A stretch of DNA of 64,000 bases from Branchipolynoe longqiensis (Eukaryota > Annelida > Polychaeta > Phyllodocida > Polynoidae): contig CM059187.1 in NCBI GenBank assembly GCA_030323885.1, positions 127,763,525-127,827,524 of the forward strand, written 5' to 3'. The notes beneath the pieces were generated by a model that worked only from the letters and a program-made list of their open reading frames with translations, searched no databases and was not told where the DNA came from. A program made the position numbers and the translations under genes. Each line of letters opens with the position of its first letter. Positions within the stretch are counted from its first letter, which is position 1. Below, piece after piece: positions 52,551 through 63,199 of this stretch.

Positions 52551-53020
52551 ATACCAGGCATCAAAATATTTTGCCTGCTTCACTGAAAAGCTTAACTGGG
52601 CCACATTCTTTAAGTTCTCTTAACTTACAATTCGTTGAATTCTTAATGTAATTAGGTCAGGAGATTCCAGCAGGAAAGTCTAAGTTGGTACGGCTTCAAC
52701 TATGGCTGTAGACTACCAATACCTAGAACCAGCGGTAGCACGATGCCCTAGCAGTCGGTTAGAGCGATCAATGCTAATCTGGAATGCAATGAAACCCCCC
52801 AGCAGCACCCTAGAGGAGATTATAATTACATGTACATCTAAATGTTTATATCAGGAATGCCAGCTGAGATGATGCAATGATTGGCAGGATATTGTGCCAG
52901 TCAGCAGTTAAAGAATTCTTCATTACTAAGCTGTGGCCGATTTAACACATGATTCCTTGGCTGCTCTGAATAAATATTGAGGACTATCATACTAAATTAA
53001 TTATGCATGTTGCCGGTAAT
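52551..53020. other. No gene; possible tRNA-like fragment
   Basis: GCCCTAGCAGTCGGTTAGAG near 52745 resembles an A box but has no clear B box. Otherwise unremarkable. Confidence 0.4.
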
Positions 53021-53024
53021 ATGA

Positions 53025-53521
53025 TGTAAAATATTCTGATATTCGGAATAGGGAGGAATGCAAATGTTCTATTACTGATCGGTGTACGTGACCAGGCACA
53101 TGTATGTAGATATATATGTATGGGTTGGTGGTGCCTGAGTGGGATATAAATAGATATAGTGGTGCTTCTGGTCTGGGTGTGATTGCCTACCTGCTCTGCT
53201 GGGATAGGGATCACCACACTCAAAAGGTCAAGGTTGGTAGTGGCCATGGGCCATACAGATTGTGGTGGTGGGCAGACCACTGGTATCCATGGGGACCAGG
53301 AATGCTGGATCCCTATTGTTAAGGACAAGAATGCTTGATTCCATTGGGGAAAAGGGGTGGGGTGATACTCTACAATAAACCCATGTTACTATATAAGCAA
53401 TAAACCAGAGGGCTGGACTCTCTCTTCTTCTTTACACTTTATACTCTTCCTTTCTATTTGTCTGTATTGTTTTCACCATAGCCTGCCAACACAGCCACAA
53501 ATTCGAGCATTATACTCTACA
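53025..53521 (+). mobile_element. Solo LTR, copy 2
   Basis: 497 bp, TGTA...TACA, flanked by ATGA on both sides (53021-53024 and 53522-53525). TATA box ACTATATAAGCAATAAACC at about 53389 overlaps an AATAAA, followed by CTCTCTCTTCTTC. Aligns end to end with the reverse of 39698-40203 at roughly 80-85%. A minus frame of 113 codons within it is a shadow. Confidence 0.9.
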
Positions 53522-54594
53522 ATGAGTAATTCAAGACGTTGGACTTGGAGACCCCGTTAGTGTTGCCATGTACTACACCGTGACGCGTTGCTACTGCATC
53601 TCGTCCACCGCCAATGACAGCATTTGAATCTCTATGGGGATTTAGCCTTCGTGTTAAATGCAAACTGGCCTATGGACATTCACTACTGGAGCAGCACACG
53701 GCAAGGGTCGATCTTAAATACAGTAGCCAACGTCCCTTAGGCCAATTCATTCAAAAAACCACCCACCCACCCACCCGTACAACAAATTTAATATTAATTG
53801 ATTTAGTAGATTGTACGGGCTGAGTGTCTGAGATGCTTAATTAAATTGGATGGCCTATAGACTTTTATTAGTGTCTGCTCGGTTGGTCAGAGTAACTTAA
53901 AACAAAAAAGGAGTCGATCAAAAAATGTCTAGGCTAATAACACATTCAAGTATTATTCCGGGAAAGGCTCCCCCCAACAACTGCATTGTGGTGACTATTA
54001 TAAGCTTACCAGTTGTATAGTAGAAATTGTAAATACAATCTGAATGGAGGCCTGAATATTGTTAGAGACAGATATCAAGATGATACTAGATCTCTGGAAA
54101 AGGGATTATACCCTTCCGAAATTTAATCAAATAAAATATTTCTAGCAATAACAATTTTTTGAATAAAAATATGTACGTGTAGCATAGAGGTGATAGTGAT
54201 ACATGATAAAAATGTAACTGTGTGAAAAATGTATGTGGTGGTTGAAAAAGTGGCTATTGAAATACTTGAAAAATACTGAACTGTTACTGAATTGTATGAT
54301 GTTGTACTTCGACGAATAACAAAGCTGGGATATATACTGTGGAAATAAAATGTTTATGTTGCACTAATTACGTGTCCTGTGTCGTGAATTAAACAGCTAT
54401 TGAAGCCTCGCATTCCAGTAGCAGTCAAAACGCTTTACGGGGGTTAAGGATGGCACATGTTATTGAGAATGAACTTGGATCTATTTTGTGATGGTAAGGG
54501 ACGAGGATATTAGCAGAAGAATGATTACTATTCGCAGAGATGCTTTGCTCTGCAAAGTAGCAGAAGAATGATTACTAGCCACAGAACTGAGGTC
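53522..54594. other. No gene or recognised repeat
   Basis: About 1 kb of ordinary sequence. AGCAGAAGAATGATTACTA occurs twice (54514, 54560), a short direct repeat just before the 15-bp array. GGAAATAAAATGTTTATGTT at 54341 looks like a polyadenylation signal but no gene leads to it. Confidence 0.45.
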
Positions 54595-55520
54595 GGGTAA
54601 AGTCAGATCGGGTAAAGTCAAGTCGGGTCGGGTAAAGTCAAGTCGGGTAAAGTTGGGTTGGGTAAAGTCGGGTCGGGTAAGGTCAAGTCGGGTAAAGTCA
54701 GGTTGGATAAAGTCAAGTCTGGTCAAGTTGAGTCAGGTAAAGTCAAATTGGGTAAAGTTGTGTCGGGTAAAGTCAAGTCGGGTAAAGTCAGGTTGGGTAA
54801 AGTCAAGTCAGGTAAAGTCAAGTCGGGTAAAGTCAAGTCAGTAAAGTCGAGTCAGGTAAACTCGGGTCAGGTAAAGTCGAGTCGGGTAAAGTCGGGTAAA
54901 GTCGGGTAAAGTCAAGTTGGGTAAAGTCAGGTCGGTTAAAGTCAAGTCAGGTAAAGTCGGGTCCGGTAAAGACGGGTCAGGTAAAGTCAGGTCGGTTAAA
55001 GTCAAGTCGAGTATACTCGGGTCGGGTAAAGTCAAGTCAGGTAAAGTCGGGTCAGGTAAAATCGGGTTGGGTAAAGTCGGATAAAGTCAAGTTGGGTAAA
55101 GTCGAGTCAGGTAAAGTCAGGTCAGTTAAAGTCATGTCGGGTAAAGTTGGGTCGGGTAAAGACAGGTCAGGTAAAGTCAGGTCGGTTTAAGTCAAGTTGG
55201 GTAAAATCGGGTCAGGTAAAATCGAGTCGGGTAAAGTCAAGTCGGGTAAAGTCAGGTCGGGTAAAGTGGGGTCGGGTAAAGTCAGGTTGGGTAAAGTCGG
55301 GTCAGGTAAAGTTGGGACGGGTAAAGTCAGGTCGGGTAAAGTTGGGTCGGGTAAAGTCGGGTCAGGTAAAGTTGGGTTGGGTAAAGTCGGGTCAGCTAAA
55401 GTCGGGTCGGCTAAAGTTGGATCGGGTAAAGTCGGGGCGAGTAAAGTTGGGCCGAGTAAAGTCGGGGCGGGTAAAGTTGGGGCGGGTAAAGTCAAGTCGG
55501 GTAAAGTCGGGTCAGGCAAA
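54595..55520. repeat. 15-bp minisatellite (GGTAAAGTCAAGTCG)n
   Basis: About 60 units, some contracted to 10 bp. Variants of the second half (GGGTCGG, CAGGTCA, TTGGGTC) intermix. Open frames read (Gly-Lys-Val-Lys-Ser)n on plus and Leu/Pro/Asp/Thr-rich on minus because the unit is a multiple of three. Confidence 0.96.
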
Positions 55521-55694
55521 GTGTTCGGCCTCTCTTCATCACATACATTACGATTTGTTATGCCCGCATCTAACTACGCCCGCGTCTGGTGTGTTCGTCG
55601 CATTAGGTTGAGTGACATCACCATTATTAACAGAAACTTGTTAAATATATATATATATATAACCAATGTCTGATTAATCCTACCCATTTCCTAG

Positions 55695-55862
55695 CTCTAC
55701 ATATGTCATTAACCATATGCTGCATGCTGATTGGTTGGTTGCTCCGTGAATAGCCAGTGCATTTTGTAATATGCAGGCGCTATGGTAGTCAAATAGAAAA
55801 TACTGTTTGGCGCTTAGAAATGTCTCTCAATATCTGTATCGTAGGAACGGTGTTCAGGAATG
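55695..55862 (+). repeat. Repeat I, copy 1
   Basis: CTACATATGTCATTAACCAT, ATGCTGCATGCTGATTGGTT, GTCAAATAGAAAATACTG and ATATCTGTATCGTAGGAAC; about 88% match to 58509-58673. No TIRs or tRNA head seen. Confidence 0.82.
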
Positions 55863-56117
55863 AGAAGAATGCATGCCATTCCCAACTATGTCTTACATTC
55901 CTTTGAGAGTGAATTACTTTTCTTTCTAGAATTCAAGAAGTAGGTTTCAAGGCCTGGTCATGCAAGGCACCCTATACATGATAAAGCCAATTTTCCTTTC
56001 TCGTCGATACTTCAATTGAGACATTCCAGGTTGGAACAACATGTTAGCTATTAGGTATATTGTTTGCTAGGGAGTCGTGTGTGTTACATAACTTCGCAGG
56101 ATATAAATTATGGATAC
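55863..56117. other. No recognised element
   Basis: Ordinary sequence between repeat I and SINE-B. Confidence 0.35.
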
Positions 56118-56297
56118 TGTAGTGAGGGTGATGCAAATGACAAATACTGCGCATAGAGCAGGAATTGAACGCATGTCTCTTGCATTCCGGGTCAGTGTGC
56201 TAACCATTAAACCACCTAGGCTGCCTGACGTCACCACCTTTTCCACTCCTACCTGTATATGCAGATCCTTGACTGAGAGGTCAGTGCGCACTACTAC
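56118..56297 (-). mobile_element. SINE-B, full length, diverged
   Basis: GTGAGGGTGATGCAAATGAC, GCGCATAGAGCAGGAATTGA, TGTGCTAACCATTAAACC, CTGAGAGGTCAGTGCGCAC. About 80% match to the dimer units. Confidence 0.85.
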
Positions 56298-56824
56298 AAT
56301 ACTATCTTAGTTCTAGTCTAAAATCAGCTGAACATGGGGTGATAGCGCCTCACAGAGTTCTGCTTTAAGGCTCACTCCAGACGTTGTCTGATGCACACCT
56401 CAACCACCACACACCTCACTTTCACAAATATTCACAAAATTATCTGTTATCCAAATCTCAATAATTCTTGACTAGTAACGATGATTGTAACTTTCAATGA
56501 TACTAGTCTGTGCTCTGAAGATACTGTTCTCATCAAGACCAGTCTATGAGAGAAGGCCCTGTAAGAATTGGGACTCTGGTGTCTCAGTGGATATGCCTTA
56601 ACAACTGTCTGAGTCCCGGGGTCACAGACTGGTACGGCCTGAGGCAGACACTGGGGGGTAAGCCTTTAATTCTGTGTTAATGCATCAGGAAGTGGGTTAG
56701 CAGCTTAGTGCATCTGGCAGTACAGGGAACCGAGGGTTTACTGTCAGTAACCACTGCGCTGCTTTAATTACCGTAATGTTGCCTCTAATAACGAGCACAG
56801 TTCTACATATATGTGGTGGTAATA
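56298..56824. other. No gene or recognised repeat
   Basis: Ordinary sequence; TTGACTAGTAACGATG near 56466 is shared with 58495, next to repeat I. Confidence 0.4.
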
Positions 56825-57345
56825 ATGCAAAGTTTGATGAAATCACAAACTGTTAGAAACCATCAAAGCATTCACCTAGATTTGATCCTACAAATGACAA
56901 ATAAGATATTGGTACACCCATTTAGCATATATTACAGTTTGGTGTGTCTGGGTTCTACTGCCATGACTGAACATGGGTAAATAAAGCCCACATCCAACTT
57001 GCCCTTTTTTTTTTCTTGACGATTTATACTGCATAAGCCTGAATAGACTTGTTTTCACCATTAGACAGTTTGCCGATAGAAATCCTGAGCCTACACTTTT
57101 ACCGACCCAAGGGATTTTTAACCTCCCACACCACATAGACATGGTATGAGAGCAACTGGCCTTTGATGATGCTGTAAGTTCTCCACCGCAGTGGAAATCC
57201 AAATTGGCAGAGGTGGGGGCACGGGGAATCGAACCACCGATCTTCAGATTAGGAGTCTGACCTAGAAAAAAGTCAGCCCTTGTGCACACCAAATTAAAGT
57301 TATGCGTTGTTCCAATTCAAATACCTCCAAAGTTAGCCATATTAA
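56825..57345 (+). mobile_element. MITE-C split by SINE-D
   Basis: Left part from GCAAAGTTTGATGAAATCAC through CTAGATTTGATCCTACAAAT; right part TTGTGCACACCAAATTAAAG, CAATTCAAATACCTCC, AAAGTTAGCCATATTAA. SINE-D occupies about 57001-57272. It ends at the start of the TIR-G half element. Confidence 0.75.
57001..57272 (-). mobile_element. SINE-D copy 2
   Basis: Starts with a CTTTTTTTTTTC (tail complement), then AACCTCCCACACCACATAGA, CATGGTATGAGAGCAACTGG, and the head complement GGGGCACGGGGAATCGAACC followed by CAGATTAGGAGTCTGACC. Intact B box. Confidence 0.88.
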
Positions 57346-57656
57346 CTGCTTGACCGCTTTCAACCACTTTGCGACTACAAAAAAGGCTGGTCACAAAGAA
57401 GTCGCAAGGTGGTCACAAAGTGTTCCTGAGTCATCACTGACCTCATTGGGACAAAACTGGTCCCAAGGAGGTTGCAGCTACTGCAATAAAAACCTGCTTG
57501 CAACCAAAGTGTTCATCCAGAGGTCAGTGACCATTGCTTTGGTCGCAATTAGGTCAACCAGTGACTGTGGGTTCCTTTGGTCCAAAGTGGTTGCAACATG
57601 ATCGCAAGCTGTCGCAAGCAGTCACAAGCTGTCACAAGCTGTAGTGTGACTCGGGC
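57346..57656. mobile_element. TIR-G element 4, right end only
   Basis: Right end complement reads GCCCGAGTCACACTACAGC, followed outward by TTAA (57657-57660). Interior of degenerate GGTCGCAAG/GTCACAAGCTGT/GTTGCAAC words that echo the terminus. A TTAA (57342-57345) lies at the left, but a matching left terminus is not convincing. Confidence 0.65.
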
Positions 57657-57704
57657 TTAAGCAGGCGTATATTAACATTTGTGTATGCCATATTCCAGAG
57701 TGCC

Positions 57705-58036
57705 AAGACCGACGCAGTGACCGAATAGATAAGAGGAATGGCTTCCCATGCAGAAGGTCGAGGGTTCGAATACTGTCCGAATCAAACCAATAACTTACAT
57801 AATTGAGAATTACCACTACCCAACCTGGCGCTCGGCATTACTAGAATAGGGCAAGGATTGGATAGCTCAGTATCAGGATAAGGTGAATGAGTCGGGTATA
57901 CCAGGTCGTAGTGCTGGCAGCCTGGTCTCCCAGTGGGACAACACTATAAAGTCGCCATGTATGCGCACTATCACAGGTCGGTGCCCATCCGGATTTCACC
58001 TCAGCTGTTGCTAGGACGTAAAACCTAAACAAACAA
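57705..58036 (+). mobile_element. SINE-A, full length
   Basis: GACGCAGTGACCGAATAGAT head, GAGGGTTCGAATACTGTCCG, complete body, 3' end GCTGTTGCTAGGACGTAAAA and CAAACAA tail. Confidence 0.93.
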
Positions 58037-58508
58037 TAGCAGAGTGCCTGACAGCGGTTTCTGGCTGATTGGAAACAACGGAAGCCATTAGAAAAGTGCC
58101 TTAATTTAAAATGAGATGTTCAGTATGTTGCGTGCTTTTGAACTTAAAGTAAATTGAATTGAGTTCCGCTTAGTATATTGGTTTTGGTAGTAAAACCTAT
58201 GAAAGTGGATGCATAATGTTATTGCGCGCAATTAAAATATGTAGGGTATTGGGGTGAACGATGAGTCCACATATCCAGGGATTTTATTCAGCTCTTGCCT
58301 TCTTTTAAAAAAAATTAGGTAAAAGAAATGACATAATGGTTATCATGAGGGGTTACAACTTTTGAGTGGGGTTTTATTTTATCTCTGGAAGAGCCAATGA
58401 GGTAGGCTATATTTTTAGATACAGAGTATTTACTTATTTCTTTACTAATTTATTTATAGCAAAATCGAGAATTGATGAGCCGTAATGGTTTTGTTTTGAC
58501 TAGTAACG
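58037..58508. other. No gene or recognised repeat
   Basis: AT-rich ordinary sequence. Confidence 0.4.
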
Positions 58509-58673
58509 ATGGTTCTACATATGTCATTAACCATATGCTGCATGCTGATTGGTTGGTTGCTCTGCTGATAGTCAGTGCGTTTTGGAATATACAGGCATTA
58601 TGGTAGTCAAATATAAAATACTGTTTGGCACTTAGAAATGTCTTTCAATATCTGTATCGTAGGAACAGTGTTT
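58509..58673 (+). repeat. Repeat I, copy 2
   Basis: Same blocks as 55695. It stops exactly where the SINE-A at 58674 starts. Confidence 0.82.
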
Positions 58674-59020
58674 GTTGTTTGTTGTTTTGTGTTGTTTTAC
58701 GTCCTACCAACATGTAAGGTCATATCAGGACGGGTACCGGCTTGTGACAGTGCACACTCATAGTGCTGCCCCAGTTGGACTCCAGGCCACCAGCACAATT
58801 ACCTGATATCCCACTCAGTCACATTATCCTGACACCAAGCCAAGCAGTCCTTGCCCTATCATAATGCAGTGCGCCAGGCTAGGAAGCTACAGATATCAAT
58901 TTTTAAGTCATTGCTTTGACTCGACCAGGACTCGAACCCACGAACTCATGAGTTCGGATCTCCCGATCTCCCAAAACAGGAGATGAATGCTCTAATCATT
59001 CGGCCACCCCGTCTGGTCTA
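58674..59020 (-). mobile_element. SINE-A, full length
   Basis: TTTTACGTCCTACCAACATG, full reversed body, doubled B-box complement region (GGACTCGAACCCACGAAC) and CATTCGGCCACCCCGTCTGG. Confidence 0.93.
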
Positions 59021-59159
59021 GCCGTAATGGCATACATGTCAGTTCGAGTCCATGATGTTTCCGCGTGGTGCAGCACTGCCCATCGTATGCATGCATTTCC
59101 ACATACAGAGGTGGCAATCCTAGCCATGCAATGAAATATCCTGAGCATTAATTGCAGTG

Positions 59160-59436
59160 CGACCGGACGCGGTGGCCAAATCGGGTAGAGCGCAGGCTTC
59201 CCGTGCGGATGGTTGAGGCTTCGAATTCCGGTTAAGTCAATCTAATGAGTTTCAAAATTGATACTTGCCACTACCTAGCCTGATGCTCAGCATTACTAGA
59301 ATAGGATATGGACTGGTTAGCTCTGTATCAGGATAATGTGACTGAGTGGGATATCAGGTCATGGTCTGGTCGGCCTGATCTCCCAGTGGGACAGCACTAG
59401 AAAGTTGCCATGTGTGCCCACTGTCGCAAGTCCTGT
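59160..59436 (+). mobile_element. SINE-A, interrupted by a TIR element
   Basis: GACGCGGTGGCCAAATCGGG head to GCCCACTGTCGCAAGTCC. Its continuation CCTGATGTGACTAGCTGTT lies at 59752-59770, across the inserted element. Confidence 0.9.
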
Positions 59437-59751
59437 GCCACGTTCAGGGTCTGTCTCTGAGGCGCCTCGGAGATGGCCGTGACGTTACGCTAGTCTGAAC
59501 TGCAAAGGCAGTTTGTTGTCTCAAAAATGGCCTCCCCCCCCCCATAGGCAGCGGCCATTTGCAATGGAAAAGCTGCACTGTGATTGGCTGAAACCACTGA
59601 ATACGGCAGCCATTTTCGAGGCGCTTTTCATCTCCAGTCTGAAAAGGGAGGCGTCTCCAAGATGTCACCGAGATGCACTCTGAACGTAAATAGGCCAAAA
59701 AGCATCGCGAGACGTCTCCGAGGCGCCTCCGAGACAGACCCTGAACGCGGC
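59437..59751. mobile_element. 315-bp TIR element nested in SINE-A
   Basis: Ends GCC(A/G)CGTTCAGGGTCTGTCT inverted on the right, matching for about 36 bp (continuing GAGGCGCCTCGGAGA). Inside are two inverted blocks around GCGGCCATTTGC / GGCAGCCATTTTCGAG and AGTCTGAACTG / CAGTCTGAAAAG, so the element can fold back. A short C8-9 run is at 59527. No coding capacity. CCTG is present on both sides but a clean target duplication is unresolved. Confidence 0.82.
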
Positions 59752-59771
59752 CCTGATGTGACTAGCTGTTA

Positions 59772-59998
59772 CCAGACGGGATGGCCGAATGAGTTGAGCA
59801 TCCGTCTCCCGTTTTTGGTAGATCGTCCGTTTCGAACCCGTTCAAACGCTGGTCACGTCAAAGCAATGACTTAAAAATTGATACTTTTCGCTTCCCAGCC
59901 AGTAAAGTCACAATGAGTGTCCACTGTCACAAGTCGGTACCAGTCCAGATATGACCTTAGATGTTGCCAGGACGTAAAATTACCACAACCAACCAACC
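59772..59998 (+). mobile_element. SINE-A, internally deleted
   Basis: GACGGGATGGCCGAATGAGT head, body jumps from CGCTTCCCAGCC to AGTAAAGTCACAATGAG, then GTCCAGATATGACCTTAGAT and GCCAGGACGTAAAATTAC. It is followed by two degenerate tail-like repeats (60019, 60147) containing CTGTTG and GTCA. Confidence 0.9.
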
Positions 59999-60096
59999 AG
60001 CCAACCAACTGACTGTCACTGTTGACAGAACGTCAAACCCGAAAAAACAAGCAGAATCACCGTCGATTTTGCCTAAGCCTAAAATTCCAACAACGC

Positions 60097-60140
60097 ACCG
60101 ACCAACCAACCAACCAACCAACCAACCAACCAACCAATCA
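60097..60140. repeat. (CCAA)n microsatellite
   Basis: About 9 CCAA/ACCA units; probably expanded from the SINE-A CAACCAACC tail. Confidence 0.93.
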
Positions 60141-60213
60141 ACCGACTGTAGCTGTTGCTAGGATGTCAGACCCCAACAAATAAGCAGAACGCGGTGTTGG
60201 GCTGATAACAGTG

Positions 60214-60564
60214 CCAGTGTCGCAGTTTAGATTCTCAGTGGGTTTACAGTCTACACTCGGGGTTATGCGAATGTGCGTATTCAATTAATACGACCCGGGC
60301 GACTCGGGTCACCCAAGTTGCTAGAAATTCAAATAGAACACCGCGAGTAGAGTTGACAAAAACACCTGCCTTCTGCAAAACATTTAACCCACCTCTTGGC
60401 TGGGGCTGGGTAGGAGCAATGACGTCACATTTGTGCGTCAAAAAGTCGCTATGGTCACCCGAGTTGATTAATCAAATATGCTGAAATGCCGTTAGATTTT
60501 GACGCATGCACAGAACCTCGAGCGTAGACTAGAAAGCCACTGAGAATTTTAACCGCGACACCGG
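60214..60564. mobile_element. TIR-V element 2
   Basis: Inverted ends CC(A/G)GTGTCGC(A/G)GTT extending about 49 bp with around nine mismatches, including ATTCTCAGTGG and AGTCTAC. Near the right end GTTAGATTTTGACGCATGC is the complement of the subterminal motif in the element at 7221. The interior has inverted CGGGTCACCCAAGTTG / GGTCACCCGAGTTG. No ORF. Confidence 0.83.
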
Positions 60565-61490
60565 TGGTGGGTGGTGTGTGGTGTGTGGTGTGTGGTGTGT
60601 AGAAAAGCGGTTTGCGCGGTCACTCACCCAGATTCTCCACCCAGATGACGTGTGAATGGGACTCATCCAGAAAGCTGACACATGGCGGTAAAGCGACATA
60701 AATAACTGAGTCAATACCCATGTTGCTTTCAAGCCGGGTTCCCCCCTCCCCCACGGACCCCCCCCCCCCCCCCCCGCTCCGGCTCCCATGCGAGCCTTCC
60801 CCGCCAATGTCAAAGGCCCCGGCCACTCGCCCTTACATCGCAATAAGACCATATATGGGCAGTGGGTCTCCCCTTTTCTCTCACGTGACCTCCAGCTTTG
60901 TCCCCTCTATCCAAGGTCAAAGCAGAGGTAATTCAGCTCGTATATAAAATACGCCTCTGAAATTGAAAGTGGATGGGTTTTTTTTTCTGTGTTTCTTCCT
61001 TCAGTTATTCACTGCAAATGAAGATGAAAGTTCAATCATTTATTTTGAAATTAAATATGTAAATATAAAAGCTAACATGTGTAGTGTGATGCAATAAGTT
61101 CCCTAGGAGGATAACATTTCATCATAATTTCAGCTCATTGAAGTGGTATGAATCATTCTTTAAAAATATATCGTTTGGGGTTCCTAATATGAGTAATATG
61201 TTACTTGTATTACTATCGGATTATATTAAATTGGCGGATTCTATTATATATATATATTTTCTAATTTTGGCATTAACTTGTTTAAACTGCATCACATTCC
61301 CTTCTACTCTGCACATCACATCATTCCCGGGCCATATTTGAATAGCTAAACCTGATCATGTACCTTTTATTGACTAATCCTGTCTGAATATAACAAATTA
61401 AAATTATTTTTTTGCTCATTCATGATTCGAATAACATAAAATCCAAACATGAGAACGGATTCTCATATCATACCGGCAAGCGATCAGTAA
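60565..61490. other. GTGTGGT repeat, GC-rich patch, then AT-rich sequence
   Basis: GGTGTGTGGTGTGTGGTG (60565-60600), a C16-17 run near 60760-60777, then ordinary AT-rich sequence from about 60960. No gene supported. Confidence 0.5.
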
Positions 61491-61568
61491 CAGATTTGAA
61501 TAATATAAATAGAAACAGATTTGAATAATATAAATAGAAACAGATTTGAATAATATAAATATATAAAT
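61491..61568. repeat. 25-bp tandem repeat, three copies
   Basis: AGATTTGAATAATATAAATA repeated at 61492, 61517 and 61542, nearly identical. Confidence 0.93.
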
Positions 61569-61574
61569 ATGTGA

Positions 61575-61790
61575 AGGTGTGAAGATGTCAATGTGTTAGT
61601 GTGTGAGTGTATGATATTGTGACAGTGTGAGTGTGTGAGTATGTGAGTGTTTGTGTGCGTGAGTGTGTGTGAATGCGTGAGTGTGTGTGAATGCGTGAGT
61701 GTGTATGAATGCTTGAATGCATGAATGCTTGAATGCATGAATGCGTGAATGCATGTATGCGTGAATGCATACAGGCATGCAAGAATATAT
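61575..61790. repeat. GTGTGAGTG and TGAATGCA simple repeats
   Basis: GTGTGAGTGTATG words turn into an 8-bp TGAATGCT/TGAATGCA array (61715-61775). His/Ser/Thr frames on minus are compositional. Confidence 0.92.
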
Positions 61791-62039
61791 ATACTAGCAA
61801 TGGACCAAAATGTCATTCTGATGCAGCAGATTATACCTGATTGTGTAATGACAACACTAAACAGGCCAAGATGAAAGCAAAGGCGGCGATGATGCCATGC
61901 AATGAGCAGTTACCTCGACCGAGACTTGGCGCCGCTTAGGATTAGTTACTTGGAACCCCGCTAGGGGTTACTTACATGCTGATTTCGACTTCAATTGCGC
62001 GACCCACCCATGCATCTCGTCCGTCGCTCTTGGTGGTTA
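61791..62039. other. No recognised element
   Basis: Ordinary sequence. Confidence 0.35.
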
Positions 62040-62338
62040 CGTGAAGTTGCATAGTTTGATTCTTTCTGACATTCTGTCATTTTCTGTGGTCCGTACATTA
62101 GTTGGATCGCTATAATGTACTTTAATTTAGTTGGAAGTAACTTTTCTTGTGACACTATAGTGTCACAAAGTCTGACAGTGACACTATAGGCTTCAGCAGT
62201 AATACATTCTATCAAATTGACTTATTATCTCCATTAAATGCAAGACAAGTGCTACATAAGTGGGAAATGTTGGGTCAAATGTAAGTAATTGCTTTAGTTC
62301 TGAAAAAGTTACGGTTTCATCGGACTATGCAGCTTTCA
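62040..62338 (-). mobile_element. MITE-C, shortened
   Basis: GAAGTTGCATAGTTTGATTC at left, ATGTACTTTAATTTAGTTGG and GGCTTCAGCAGTAATACATT inside, CATCGGACTATGCAGCTTTC at right. A local duplication of GTGACACTATAG occurs near 62150-62190. Confidence 0.85.
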
Positions 62339-62394
62339 ATTCATTTAAGCTTATTTGTAGAACCTTATTGAATACGATCATCATATTAGGTTGG

Positions 62395-62725
62395 TTTTAT
62401 TTATTGGGATTTTACATCCTAGCAAAAGCTAAGTTCCGATTAGGACATGTCCTGACTTGTGATCGTGGTGCATTACATGGTGTCTTCATAGTGCTGCTCT
62501 ATTGGGACACAGTGTCATCAAGCATCGTGAGCCAATATCTAACTCAGTCACAATGTCCTGAAAACCGAGCCAACCAGTCTTAGTCGTATCCTATTAATGA
62601 TGATCACCCAGTAAGAGGGCGACAAATATTACTTTTGTTCATATTTGCTTTGGTTCGACCGGATATTGACACCCGGACCTCCCGCGCTAGGATTATCGCT
62701 CTATCTCCTTGCTTAATCCGTAATG
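62395..62725 (-). mobile_element. SINE-A, diverged full length
   Basis: GGGATTTTACATCCTAGCAA, TTCATAGTGCTGCTCTATTG, CAGTCACAATGTCCTG, B-box complement CGGATATTGACACCCGGACC and head complement. Confidence 0.82.
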
Positions 62726-62861
62726 TTGTAATCATTGTAGAAACATTAATGATGGTGTTTCCGATACATTTCCGATGTATCCAGTTCCATTGAGGAGCGA
62801 TAGTTATTTAATTGTATCAATATTGCTTGTCGTTTTATAGGCTAGTGCGTATGCAGGTATT

Positions 62862-63195
62862 GCAGGTATAGCAATACCTCAGGGAGTTTGACGCCCCTGC
62901 CTTGCAGAGTTGTAAACCACTGCCTTGTGGTACAGGTTCTTGACAGAATCGAAGGCTAAGGGAGCAAACCCTAAACAGAAAACCATGTCACTGTGGCAGC
63001 ATTAAGGGCGGCTGATGTATGGAACTCCCAACATCTCTCGACCAGCCACTGCAGGGACAAATAGTTTTGCGCCTGTCTTGACATGTTCTTGCCGGTGTGA
63101 CACCTCTATTTGCTCCCTGAGAGAGTGTTGCTGGTAACTTGCAAAAGCAAGCAGCACTTCAACACTTTTGCAGGCAGCTTTCATGAAATGTTAAG
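62862..63195. mobile_element. Block X, copy 3
   Basis: Reverse orientation to 44664: on minus it encodes KAACKSVEVLLAFASYQQHS, REQIEVSHRQEHVKTGAKL and FVPAVAGREMLGVPYIS. It sits immediately upstream of the LINE end in LINE sense, the same order as in the other two copies. Confidence 0.65.
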
Positions 63196-63199
63196 GAAA

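Noticed and set aside
54341..54375. AATAAA followed by GT-rich sequence as a gene 3' end
   Set aside because: No coding sequence leads to it and such words are common in AT-rich DNA.
54653..55611. Gly-Lys-Val-Lys-Ser repeat protein
   Set aside because: Frame follows the 15-bp minisatellite; starts and stops fall at array edges.
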